The translations under genes and the position numbers were made by a program. Positions 54,823-64,000 of a stretch of DNA of 64,000 nt are shown here, in pieces. The notes beneath the pieces are model-generated. The model did not search any database. It worked only from the letters and a program-made list of their open reading frames with translations, and was not told where the DNA came from. Source of the DNA: Cydia pomonella (taxonomy: Eukaryota > Arthropoda > Insecta > Lepidoptera > Tortricidae); NCBI RefSeq assembly GCF_033807575.1, contig NC_084718.1, positions 18,183,991 through 18,247,990 of the forward strand. Reading direction: 5' to 3'. Each line of letters begins with the position of its first letter. The first letter of the stretch is position 1.

Positions 54823-54952
54823 AGGAACAAAGTGTGTCCGGCATCCCGTCGCCCCCGCACTCATTATCAGTGTCGTCACACTCGGCAACCTGGTTGACGC
54901 TCACGTGGCAACCGCCGCAGTTCTCGCATCCCGATGAAAAGATCTCCTACAC
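54823..54952 (+). CDS. Exon 14: first half of FN3 domain 4 (last visible exon)
   Basis: The acceptor is TATTTCCACAG at 54822 and the donor GTAAGT at 54953. It starts with two bases and ends with two, so a further exon beginning with one base is required. It encodes EQSVSGIPSPPHSLSVSSHS, then ATWLTLTWQPPQFSHPDEKI and SYT, an FN3 beginning with the Trp of the B strand. No DB module precedes it, unlike FN3 domains 1-3. I found no following exon to the right end of the window. Confidence 0.9.
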
Positions 54953-55039
54953 GTAAGTTAAACCAATACGTTACTCTTTCGGTTTTATTAAGTTATACCC
55001 GTGCGAAACCAGGTCGGGTCGCTAGTTAAACTATAGTAT

Positions 55040-55340
55040 TAAAGTAATTATAATAAATAAAATAAAATAAAAATAGCCTTTATTCCCTGAAAAGTTTACA
55101 TAATTATTAACTTATAGTATAAAAGAAAATTATAAAACTAATATCAAACAATTAGTATATTATGCGGGATCGTCCATCTCTGGATGAAGGGCTCCTCCAT
55201 CCCATGCCAGTCGTTTCTGTTTTGGGCTAAGCGGGTCCAGTGGTTCCCGGCAACTGACACGACATCGTCTTTCCAACGGCGAAGAGGATGTCTATGTTTC
55301 CGTTTGCCCTCTATCCGTCTGGTAAACAATGAGCACATTA
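55040..55340 (-). pseudogene. RTE-like LINE C-terminal tail
   Basis: The minus strand reads GKRKHRHPLRRWKDDVVSVA, then GNHWTRLAQNRNDWHGMEEP and FIQRW, the last part of RTE-type ORFs, followed by a 3' end with AATAAAGGCTATTTTTATTT. Confidence 0.8.
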
Positions 55341-55360
55341 CGTGGCTATGTCAAAAAATA

Positions 55361-55906
55361 AAAAGGGTCATATGTACATAGGGCTTGTACACAAATCACG
55401 CGAGGTTTTTTGGCTAATTTTTGACCCCCCCCCCTCCCGTTTGGTGATATTTGGTGAGGTTTTTGGCTAACCGCCCCCGCCTCCTACATAACCTCACGTG
55501 TACATTAAAGAAAAACATTCGACCTAATTTTAAGATAAATAGTATCTTATAGACTAAATCTTGTTTAGACTCGCTATTTTGAAGTGCTAAGTGAAGAGTT
55601 ATGTTTAACGAAACTGAGAAAAAGTATGTGATAGATATTTTTTCTTAGTTTCGTTTACGAGAGAAAAATACACGTGAGGTCTTCTTATACCCTCCCCTCC
55701 CCCAACGTGGTCTGTCGTGATTTTTTCGTGACCTCCCTCCCCCCTATCAAACCTCACGTGATTTGTGCACAAGCCCATACTGTAAAACGTTGAACGATAC
55801 ATGTGTCAATTGGTAATTCGCAACTCGCGTCGACTTAAAACACTCCCTTCGGTCGTATTTTAATTTATCGCTACTCGTTGCAAATTTCCTATTTTTGCAC
55901 TTATAC
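55361..55906 (-). mobile_element. Palindromic MITE family H, copy 2, interrupted
   Basis: The left piece (55361-55377) has AAGGGTCATATGTAC; the right piece (55778-55906) has TACTGTAAAACGTTG, CGCAACTCGCGTCGAC and TTAATTTATCGCTACTCG. Compared with 63610-63775 the pieces are contiguous but for the insertion at 55378-55777. Confidence 0.8.
55378..55777. mobile_element. MITE of about 400 bp inserted in another MITE, TSD TAC
   Basis: Ends GGGCTTGTACACAAATCACG and CACGTGATTTGTGCACAAGC are inverted copies. TAC occurs on each side (55375-55377 and 55778-55780) while uninterrupted copies of the host element have one TAC at that point. The interior has C-rich and G-rich runs and no frame. Confidence 0.85.
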
Positions 55907-56319
55907 CATTAGACCCAGATAAATTCAAGGTGTCTTTGTTACTTGTTACTATAATTTTCTTCAAAGTTCGTTTTTCTAATCCCAAAATATAAATCTAAGT
56001 GTGTGCCGTCACGTAGGCACCGTGAGCCATTAAACTGAATTTAAAATGGCATGGTCAATATTCTTTTGTCCCCTCGAATAAGGTGGCTACGACTCAGACT
56101 GGTCAATGTAAGCCTTATTTTAACATAACAAAGTCTTCGAATGGACATTTCAGCGTCTCCGTATGCTCGGAATACTTATCATTACTTATTCTGCTGGCGT
56201 GTGGGTCTGATTTGTGGAGGTTTATTTTATTCAGAGGTTAAGCACTGTCAACAGCTTTTGGAAAAAGAAGACTCAAACATGGGGTCTAAATAAATATGGA
56301 GCTTGTAAACACACTTAAA

Positions 56320-56520
56320 TATAGGGACCGTGGGCGTTGGAGGGTCTACCATCTTGTGGCCTGAATCGGACGCATAAACATGTACTGCCAACTGCATTCT
56401 CGTACGTTTTCTTATGCATAGTAGGTTCTGCCATCTTGTGGGTTACATCGGAAGCATAAACTTCACATTTACACCTCGCGCCAAAAATCTGACGTCACCT
56501 GTGCTGCCCCCTACAGTTTA
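56320..56520. repeat. Partial internal duplication
   Basis: GGTCTACCATCTTGTGGCCT near 56343 and GGTTCTGCCATCTTGTGGGT near 56424, each followed by a CGGA(C/A)GCATAAAC phrase. Confidence 0.6.
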
Positions 56521-56539
56521 TGCACCCTAAGCTAGTGTT

Positions 56540-56615
56540 GGCAAGAGTTGCAGGCGTACATAGGCTACGGAGACTGCTTAGCGGGCCGTATGCTTGTTTG
56601 CTACCGACGTAGTGA
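56540..56615 (+). repeat. SINE-2 3' fragment
   Basis: TTGCAGGCGTACATAGGCTA and GGGCCGTATGCTTGTTTGCT to CGACGTAGTGAAAA. Confidence 0.75.
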
Positions 56616-56686
56616 AAAGAATAACGCTAGATTATAAACTAACGGGTGCGCAATCTTACGGTGTCATATTGTTATATTGTTTTTCT

Positions 56687-57442
56687 ACTTGTCGACTGTA
56701 ATGGTTCCATTAATATTTCGTATACCGTACGCTAGATGGACAGACGAAATAGTGGCAATAGCAGGCCGAGGTTGGCTAAAGACAGAACAAAGTGGCATAC
56801 CTTGGAGGAGGCTTTTACCCGAAGGGGGTCCATCCAAAAATTAAATTAAAAATTATAAATATATAAATTCTAATAATCTAAAAACGAATAATCCAAAAGT
56901 AATTCATTATAATTAAGTATAATTCATTCCAATTATGTTAAATTTACTAGTGCATAAATATTCAAACTATTAATTTATATTATTTAGGTTAAATCGAATG
57001 TTAACGGACTGTAGAATTATTATTGTAATTATTATTTTTTGCATGGACAAATAAAACTTTATTATTATTATAGCAAACTATAATAGCGTACCTTTCATGT
57101 ATGGGCTCCCATTCAACTTAACCAACTCAATAAGATTCATTTCGATACGCTATAGTATAGTCAACTATAAAAAAATTACCAATCACGTGCCGCCGCGCTC
57201 CCATAGAAAAGAGTAAACGGGTGCGGGTGCGAGGCGCGGGGCGGGAGTCGCGCGTTTATATCAACATTTTTGTCTACTAAGGTACTTACCCAGTTTCATT
57301 AATTATTTAGGTTTTATAGTTAAAAAAAAATATTCTTGATGAATCGTAGCAAAAGTATTGTATAACAGTGTTCAGCAAGCTTCGTTGCCTTAACACGGTA
57401 CTCGACTGAAAAGCTCTGTATTATAACACGATTATATAAAAT
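56687..57442. repeat. Repeat D, copy interrupted by a LINE tail
   Basis: 56687-56726 and 57074-57442 match 37795-38205 in order; the DNA between is an RTE-like tail. The left part ends at CGTATACC and the right resumes at CAAACTATAAT, contiguous in the other copy. Confidence 0.75.
56727..57073 (+). pseudogene. RTE-like LINE tail inserted in repeat D
   Basis: It encodes RWTDEIVAIAGRGWLK and, after a frameshift, KDRTKWHTLEEAFTRRGSIQ, followed by an A/T-rich 3' end with AATAAAACTTTATTATTATT. It is severely 5'-truncated. Confidence 0.75.
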
Positions 57443-57458
57443 ACTATTGTGTTAATCT

Positions 57459-57791
57459 CTCAGAAGCGCTGGTGGCCTAGCGGTAAGAGCGTGCGACTTG
57501 CAATCTGGAGGTCGCGGGTTCGAACCCCGGCTCGTACCAATGAGTTTTTCGGAACTTATGTACGAAATATCATTTGATATTTACCAGTCGCTTTTTGGTG
57601 AAGGAAAACATCGTGAGGAAACCGGACTAATCCCAACAAGGCCTAGTTTACCCTCTGGGTTGGAAGGGCAGATGGTAGTCGCTTTCGTAAAAATTAGTGC
57701 CTACGCCAAATCTTGGGATTAGTTGTCAAGCGGACCCCAGGCTCCCATAAGCCGTGGCAAAATGCCGGGACAACGCGAGGAAGAAGAGAAG
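57459..57791 (+). repeat. SINE-1, full length with target duplication
   Basis: A perfect 16-bp direct repeat, ACTATTGTGTTAATCT, flanks it (57443-57458 and 57792-57807). The head has box A text TGGCCTAGCGGTAAGAGCG and box B text GGGTTCGAACCCCGG. The tail ends in GAGGAAGAAGAGA. Confidence 0.93.
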
Positions 57792-57807
57792 ACTATTGTG
57801 TTAATCT

Positions 57808-58875
57808 GTCATTTTAACATATGTATTTGTAAGAAAGGTACATAACATAAATTAACTAATTCAAGCTTCTAAAGCTTTATATGAATATAGGGGTTAGGCC
57901 TCACGTCTGTATACAATCAATAATTGTTCGCCCGAACTAAGCAAAGGCCTACCATTGGTCAATTAAGTCTATTGGTAACCCATGTAACCGTTAAGCCAGC
58001 CATATGCATCCATTATTCCGGTCGCAGTACAAATGGATCCATATCGATATTGCCTTTCAAGACTCCTCACGGTAGAGTACATCTCTCAGTTGTAAATTAT
58101 TAGTGGAATCTCGATAAATCCCATACAAAGTATTTATTTAGTCACCTGCAATAATACACGGTGATGTTTAATAACTCGAAAGATTTAAACCAACGATTTT
58201 AGAGCCTAATTAGAGTATATAAAGTTATATAACGTATAGTCCATAAACCCATAATTTAAGAGATATTAATTATTTTATACAAACCACAAGTAAGAAAATC
58301 TCAATTGTAACACACCCTAAAGGCGTGACGTAGCCACCTACTACTTCTACACGCAGACGCACTAACTGCATGGTTGTTAGGCTATTTTACCTAATTAAGG
58401 TTGGTATCTATCCTACAAAAAGGTTTCACTACCGGAAATTTTGGTTCGAGATAAAAGGATGTGTCTTGCAACAAAAACACAGCGTAGGGCTGTTCAGTCA
58501 GCCAAAATGTATGAAACAGCCAATATTTTTTTCGTGATTTCGGGGTTGGAGTAAAAGTTTCTCAGTATGACCTATATATTTATCCCGTAAATCATTGCAG
58601 GCGACTAACAAACACCCTATATAACACAAAACAAAATGCTATCCTCTTTATTACTAAAGCCCTAAACTCGAAATATCAAAGAGAATTGATTGGAATAGAG
58701 AGATAAAGTCTAAGTAAAAAAAGTGCCTCTTAGTTTAACGTCCAAAACAGATGTCGCTGTACTGTGTAATATATTTTGCGTTCACTCAATTGTCAGACGT
58801 CAACTCTTGACTTGACTATCAGAGTTACCGAAAAATGTATGGAGCTGTTCAGCGCCATCTCGTTTACCTGTAATA
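57808..58875. other. No gene seen
   Basis: Unique sequence, nothing recognised. Confidence 0.45.
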
Positions 58876-58879
58876 TTTG

Positions 58880-59037
58880 TTCCTGAGTCATGGGTGTTTT
58901 CTATGTATTTAAGTATTTATAAATATTTATATATTATATATATCGTTGTCTAAGTACCCTCAACACAAGCCTTATTGAGCTTACTGTGGGACTTAGTCAA
59001 TTTGTGTAATAATGTCCTACAATATTTATTTATTTAT
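58880..59037 (+). repeat. SINE-3, partial copy
   Basis: GTTCCTGAGTCATGGGTG, then ATGTATTTAAGTATTTATAA and CAACACAAGCCTTATTGAGC, ending TATTTATTTATTT. The tRNA head is absent. Confidence 0.8.
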
Positions 59038-59865
59038 TTCGGAAGCACGAAATTGTCTTAGATTATCTAGACACGCGGTAGCGCGTGTCCAGCCAAGTTC
59101 AAAGAAAAAGGAACTGGCGACGCAACCATTACACATATTCAGTAAAAGTCAATTTATCTGGAAATATGTATTAAAACTAAAATTCGCACCACCAAAGAGC
59201 AGTTGAAGATAAAACCTTGAAATCTGAAACATATTTATATGTATTCTTCAAATGTTTTAAACCTCGACTAGCGACCACCCGTACTATAATATATAGTATC
59301 GTACTATGTTGTAGTCAATTTTACTACATATTATACATACAAAAACAACCTTATTTTTTACGAAATACTATTTTTCTGTGGAAAAAAGGTGGCAACCCTA
59401 ACCCAGAGGGGAGAGAAAGGATTTTCTGATATTTTACTCGTAAGAGACTGGAAAAGGATTAAAAGTATTTAACGACATACAAACCCATACATTAATAAAC
59501 CCAAGCCAAGCTAAGTGTAAATAAGTAGGTATATAAGTGGCGAGACCTCCAGTAATAAATAAGTAATAATAGTTGGTGAGCGAACTCTGTAACTACGATT
59601 CAGAAAACGCTCAGCGGCGCGGATAACGAAACTAACTGAATTTGAAACTTTAAAATTTGTAGTGGTTTTGCATGTAGCACTTTAGAACGAGGGCTGGAAT
59701 TATTTAATGGCGCTGATAATAGAAAGTAGCTGCATTATAAAGTGTTCCACGGTTTTGCTTTTAGCTGCACTGCTTATATTTATGCAATGCTTATAGTCAA
59801 ATGCTTATTATAGAATGCGATTTGAAAAATGGGTTGATGGTTTTATTTTTTATTTTATTTTTTAT

Positions 59866-60118
59866 AATAAGGACATTCTTACACAAATTGACTAAATCCC
59901 ACAGTAAGCTCAATAAGGCTTGTGTTGAGGGTACTTAGACAACGATATATATATAATATATAATTATTCATAAATACTTAAATACATAGAAGACACCCAT
60001 GACTCGGGAACAAATATCCGTGTTCATCACACCAATAAATGCCCTTACCAGGATTTGAACCCGGGACCATCGGCTTCATAGGCAGGGTCACTACCCACTA
60101 GGCCAGACCGGTCGTCAA
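59866..60118 (-). repeat. SINE-3, full length
   Basis: On the minus strand it starts with a tRNA-like head (GGTCTGGCCTAGTGGGTAG box A; CCGGGTTCAAATCCTGG box B). The body has TTGTTCCCGAGTCATGGGTG and CAACACAAGCCTTATTGAGC, and the tail ends near TCCTTATTATAAAAAATAAA. Confidence 0.88.
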
Positions 60119-60244
60119 ACGGTCCGGTCGATTGTGGTGCAACAGTAATTTTTTTTATATATGAAAACTATATCGCAACCACATTAAAGCGTTATAACAA
60201 TGATAGTAGTGATGATCGTCAATCGACATATACCAAAACACACC

Positions 60245-60345
60245 TTTTTTTTTTAATAGCCTTTTTTGTGCCCCACTGCTGGGCAAAGGCCTCGCGGCCT
60301 TAACACCCACATCTATGATACCAGTTCTGGAGCGCAGTTCGGTGT
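60245..60345. repeat. Dispersed repeat fragment with CCCACTGCTGGGCAAAGGCC
   Basis: This phrase after a T run is, from memory, common in lepidopteran repeats. It is short. Confidence 0.35.
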
Positions 60346-61145
60346 TCCTACCTTTTTTTTACGTCGATTTTCGCCTTTACACATCAAAACTGAAGGACGA
60401 GGACCTACTACCGTCTAAAAACCCAACGAGTGCCACCTCCGCCTATAAAGGGGTGGCGCAGGATCGCGGTAACGTTTCAACTGCGACGATACCAAAACAC
60501 ACCTACCAAACTTTTACTAAACTTGGAATTTTGACAGATTTTACGGTTGCGATTTTTTTTAGATGACGTTTAAACTTGACAGATTAGCTACGCATTTAGT
60601 ACCACGTCTTAACGCTAACGGCTAAGATTAGGGTGGATTAGGTTTCCCGTCATGTAGCTAAAATATTTCGAGATACGTAACGACAACGTGTCGTGAATGT
60701 TGTGATCAGCACTGAATAGAGTTAACTGACGAATGTTTCTGTGAAATTTTAACAAGATGGAAATAAATGTAAAAAACATCGGAAAATCAATACAGTTATA
60801 CATTATTCAGACCTAATATGTATTTTGGTAATGGGTGCCTTGAAATAAAGCTTTCTTGTTATTGTTAAAAATCACTTAGTACTCGGGCGTTACGGTTTTT
60901 CTTCAAAATTGCATTAAAACACCTACGAAACGTACATTATTACTTACTTAATATTAAATAATACGTCTTCAAAATTACATTAAAACACCTACAAAACTTA
61001 CCTTCTCGTACTATTTAACATTCGTGTTAAATATTTAACTGCAGTCTACCGGAACAGCCGAATTTCAAATGTAGCCAAGTTAAATAAAACAATTGCGAAC
61101 TGGAAACTTCGCAGACTACCAAACACAGTGCAAATAAGGCCGTGT

Positions 61146-61268
61146 ACAGACTAATAGACCAAGAGCTACTCCCGGAAAATGGATTACTATCCTTATTACT
61201 AGATTCGAGCAAGAGCAAGAGCTAGTACTGGAAAATGGATTAATATTATTATTACCTACTAGATCCGG
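61146..61268. repeat. Tandem duplication, two units of about 60 bp
   Basis: Each unit has AGAGCTA(C/G)T followed by GGAAAATGGATTA, then ATTACTAGAT or CTACTAGAT. Confidence 0.65.
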
Positions 61269-61354
61269 GTAGCTAGGTAGGTATGACGCTAGATCGACTA
61301 AGAAAATAATAAGCGTTTTGGTAAGAAAAATTATGTATGTAGTGAGCACTCTGT

Positions 61355-61541
61355 ACCCCTAGTGTAAATAAATTCGATTTCGAAACGTGACGTACGCGTT
61401 TGCGTTTAGTCTCATTTTGTATTGGATTTAGAAAGAGCGCGCCAAGCGGGACGTTTTGGCAACTCAAAATCCTATACAAAATGAGACTTAACGCAAACGC
61501 GTTCGTCACGTTATGATGTCGATCAAATTTACACTAGGGGT
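61355..61541. mobile_element. Hairpin MITE, arms about 65 bp
   Basis: Left end ACCCCTAGTGTAAATAAATT and right end AATTTACACTAGGGGT are inverted, and the inversion continues (CGTTTGCGTTTAGTCTCATT with AATGAGACTTAACGCAAACG). The whole element is about 187 bp. Confidence 0.82.
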
Positions 61542-61585
61542 TTTACACAGTTTGCTTATTTCTCTATGCCTAGTGTAACGTATCG

Positions 61586-61946
61586 ATTTTTTTTTATACT
61601 ACGTCGGTGGGAAACAAGCATACGGCCTGCCTGATGGTAAGCAGTATCCGTAGCCTATGTACGCCTGCAACTCCAGAGGAGTTACATGCGCGTTGCCGAC
61701 CCTAACCCCCTCCCACCCTTGTTGAGCTCTGGCAACCTTACTCACCGGCAGGAACATAACACTATGAGTAGGGTCTAGTGTTATTTGGCTGCGATTTTCT
61801 GTAAGGTGGAGGTACTTCCCCAGTTGGGCTCTGCTCTAGATCTGGAATGACATCCGCTGTGCTGTGCCCTACCACACAGAGCGAGATGACATTCACAATG
61901 CCCATACCTCTCTTGTGGACGTAGTTTAAGGACATACCCGGGTCCA
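61586..61946 (-). repeat. SINE-2, full copy
   Basis: Same order as 16101-16460; T run at the left end. Confidence 0.75.
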
Positions 61947-61952
61947 ATGTGG

Positions 61953-62055
61953 TCCAATATGAAAAAGTGGCTGTGACATAATCGGACAGACAGACGGACA
62001 TGACGAATCTATAAGGGTTCCGTTTTTTGCCATTTGGCTACGGAACCCTAAAAAG
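61953..62055 (+). repeat. 3' part of the 49435-49985 repeat
   Basis: AAAAAGTGGCTGTGACATAA, ACATGACGAATCTATAAGGG and GCCATTTGGCTACGGAACCC. Confidence 0.75.
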
Positions 62056-62154
62056 TATCATTACGTCATATTTTCATAGAAATTTGACATTGCACTTAGT
62101 CATTGCCATCGTCTCCACTAGCTTGGTCACCTCGAAAGGATGGGTGACGAATTG

Positions 62155-62320
62155 ACGATTGGGCAGTGAAAAGGACTTACTTGGGTCGACCAATTGGTCG
62201 CCGTCCTATTGGTCATCCTAAATATCGTTGGGCGGATAGAGTGGAGGTAGATCTCCGTGAGCTCGGCGTCAGCGAAAGCTGGCGCGAGTCTTTTTTTTTT
62301 CGGCTGGAATTTCAGCATTC
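62155..62320 (+). pseudogene. LINE C-terminal remnant
   Basis: It reads KRTYLGRPIGRRPIGHPKYR and WADRVEVDLRELGVSESWRE, a GRPxGRP..RW.D.V..DL tail typical of insect LINEs, ending in CAGCATTCAAATATTAATC. Confidence 0.6.
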
Positions 62321-62324
62321 AAAT

Positions 62325-63110
62325 ATTAATCACAAAAATAAATTACAAATATAAAAGAAGCCGTACTGAAAAGTATTGGGAAAAAAATGTCAATGTGTGT
62401 CAATGTCAAATTACTAAACTAAATTATCTAAAAAGTATGAATTTTAAAATGTTGTATTGATTCACTAATGTCATAAAAACAATCTTGACCGAGCAAAGTG
62501 GCGCTTGTGTTGGAGGCCAAGACTCATTTTGGGTCATCGCGCCTGCCAAGTACGTAGTAAGTAGTACTCTGTCATTTATTTTTGTTTTTTTATTTTTTTA
62601 TTTTATTGCAAATCCCATGCAGAGTTAGATTGGTCCGACTCTAGCTCTCCGCCTACCATATTTGCTCACAGTTCATATTCAATGTCCTAGGTTCAGAACT
62701 TAGTCGTCCTATTCTGGCTTCCGCGTGTAATTTAACTTTAAATTTAACAAGGTTGTGTATTTGACTTAGCTTTATGCCGTACAGACAGACAAAGATTTTG
62801 CACTGATTTAGTTAAGAGGAGTCAGAACGAAGAAAAGGAAATTCTGCAAAGAAGGTTTTGAAAATAAGTAACTTGCAATAAGTATCAATTCGCGAAAGAA
62901 AATAGGAACCATCGGTCCAAAAATATGAAAAAAATCGTAAAACTAAAAATGTATAAATACATTCAATATAAACTATAGCAAACATGATCGGTCTAGCCGT
63001 TTTTAAGTTATTGCAAAAAGTCTTCTCTTCATAGTAAAAAGACGTACAAAGCTTAATGTACACGATATGAGGCTACTTACTAATAGCCCCCGTTTAGCCT
63101 ATTTTGACAG
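62325..63110. other. No gene seen
   Basis: Unique sequence with T-rich runs; nothing recognised. Confidence 0.45.
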
Positions 63111-63178
63111 AAAGGTAACTACGAAATCCTACACTGGGCATGGTCCGACGTGCTGTTAGCCAATTTATTCTATAAATT
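63111..63178. repeat. Relative of the 17508-17700 repeat
   Basis: GGTAACTACGAAATCCTACA and TGGTCCGACGTGCTGTTAGC. Confidence 0.5.
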
Positions 63179-63609
63179 TTACTAGGGGCGATTGCTTCAA
63201 AATACTTTTAAATTGTTTTTTATCAGGATCGTTACTCCATATATTAATGTCTTAACTCCTCTTTAGTCCTTTACATACTTCGCATACATAGCGGTAAAAT
63301 ACTTGGGGACTTAGTAAGTCTCGGGGCTTTTACCTTTTCGTACATTTTGTATGAAAACAGGTCACTTTTCTACCGCCCCGTCCGCGCTACTGTGGTGTTA
63401 ATTTTGTAATTATCCATATTTCTTTTAATTTTTTTAAATAAGTACTAACTAGCAAGATAAACTGTGAATAATATCAAAATGAAATTAAACTTGGATCATA
63501 CTATTGTCATGATTTATTTATGTTTATATTTAAGATAGTCGTTAAGTAAGAATTTTACTGTGGCAACATTATTATGTTAGCCTGATTAATACAGCGGTAG
63601 TTTGGAAAT

Positions 63610-63775
63610 AGTACATTACGATACAAGTGCGAAAAATAGGAAATTCTAAACGAGTTGCGATAAATTAAAACACGACCGAAGGGAGTGTTTTAAATCGACA
63701 CGAGTTGCGAATTATCTATTCGCACATGTATCGTACAACGTTTTACAGTACATATGGCCCTTTAAATGTTTGACA
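63610..63775 (+). mobile_element. Palindromic MITE family H, copy 3 (uninterrupted)
   Basis: GTACATTACGATACAAGTGC, GTTGCGATAAATTAAAACAC, CGAAGGGAGTGTTTTAAATC, and CAACGTTTTACAGTACATAT. Used as the reference to show the insertion in copy 2. Confidence 0.8.
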
Positions 63776-64000
63776 CAGTAACGTAATATGCTAATTTGCG
63801 CACTAGTGCGGTAAAGTAGCACCATATGTACCTACTGTAAATAACATTACACTGCTGGCAACACAGTAGTTTTAGTAAATAGTGGGGACACTGAACAAGT
63901 TGGACAGACTCGTTCACTTGCGTTTAGGCCGTCAAAGAGGATGCATCGTAAAGGACTGGTTAGGTCAGAGTACCTGCAAGTACAGATTCTTGTAGTAGTA

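Larger units (their letters stand above)
33298..54952 (+). other. Ig/DB-module/FN3 protein gene (partial: 14 internal exons)
   Basis: This entry covers the whole visible part of the gene. The exons join in phase 1,1,2,1,2,0,2,0,0,1,1,0,1 and give a continuous frame. Domain order: Ig (exons 1-2), DB (3-4), FN3 (5), DB (6-8), FN3 (8-9), DB (10-12), FN3 (12-13), FN3 first half (14). DB modules are disulphide-rich units known from nematode and arthropod extracellular proteins. The design is that of a secreted or membrane-anchored surface protein, with several possible N-glycosylation sites. No signal peptide, membrane helix or stop is visible, so both ends lie outside the exons I can place. Best named relative: the C. 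elegans C25G4.10 family. Function unknown. Confidence 0.88.

Noticed and set aside
57464..57538. Functional tRNA gene at the head of SINE-1
   Set aside because: Box A and box B look good, but the anticodon stem does not pair and the same sequence recurs at other SINE copies.
57498..57722. 74-codon frame
   Set aside because: It lies entirely in SINE-1; a similar frame exists in the copy at 43504-43785, so it reflects the repeat and not a gene.
62166..62354. Small host gene
   Set aside because: The peptide matches the tail of LINE ORFs (GRPIGRRPIGHPKYRWAD), so it is a retroelement remnant.
54953..64000. Exon 15 of the Ig/DB/FN3 gene
   Set aside because: I looked for an acceptor followed by a one-base start and FN3-like E-F-G strands and found none; the intron probably extends past the window.

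Overview
The window looks like a piece of a lepidopteran (moth or butterfly) nuclear genome. It is AT-rich, has long introns, and is dominated by short interspersed elements and non-LTR retrotransposon relics that resemble families common in Lepidoptera. This assignment rests on recognising repeat styles and codon-level homology by eye, not on a database search.

Host gene. One multi-exon gene is supported, on the + strand from 33298 to 54952. Fourteen exons can be placed with AG acceptors, GT donors and a reading phase that stays consistent across all thirteen introns (2572 coding bases, about 857 codons). The protein begins inside an immunoglobulin domain, then alternates cysteine-rich DB modules with fibronectin type III domains: Ig, DB, FN3, DB, FN3, DB, FN3, and half of a fourth FN3. 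This matches the nematode and arthropod 'Ig-like and fibronectin type-III domain-containing protein' family (C. elegans C25G4.10 type), whose function is not established. The 5' end (signal peptide, start) and the 3' end are not visible. A striking feature is that five exons have degraded copies of themselves just downstream, in the following intron; one exon has three such copies in a roughly 180-bp tandem array.

Mobile elements. Left of the gene are a minus-strand RTE-like non-LTR retrotransposon (3714-5375), a plus-strand CR1-like element with an intact 849-codon ORF inserted into an older inverted-repeat transposon (7860-11118), a complete Ty3/Gypsy element on the minus strand with identical 171-bp LTRs (19164-23894), and a second CR1-like element (about 27700-29315). 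Many 3' tails of other LINEs are scattered across the window. Three SINE or SINE-like families recur: SINE-1 (tRNA head, 326-333 bp, with perfect target duplications), SINE-2 (about 355 bp, tail ending in the ACGTAGTATAAAA type) and SINE-3 (tRNA head, about 250 bp). Several MITE-like foldback elements are present, including one inserted inside another at 55361-55906.

Layout: 1-3300 small repeats; 3300-7800 LINE and SINE relics; 7860-11118 nested CR1; 11120-19160 sparse repeats, including an unusual hairpin-ended element at 13371-14325; 19164-23894 Gypsy; 23900-33290 mostly unique AT-rich DNA with one CR1; 33298-54952 gene with repeat-filled introns; 54953-64000 repeat-rich DNA, probably the next intron of the same gene because the last exon ends in phase 2.
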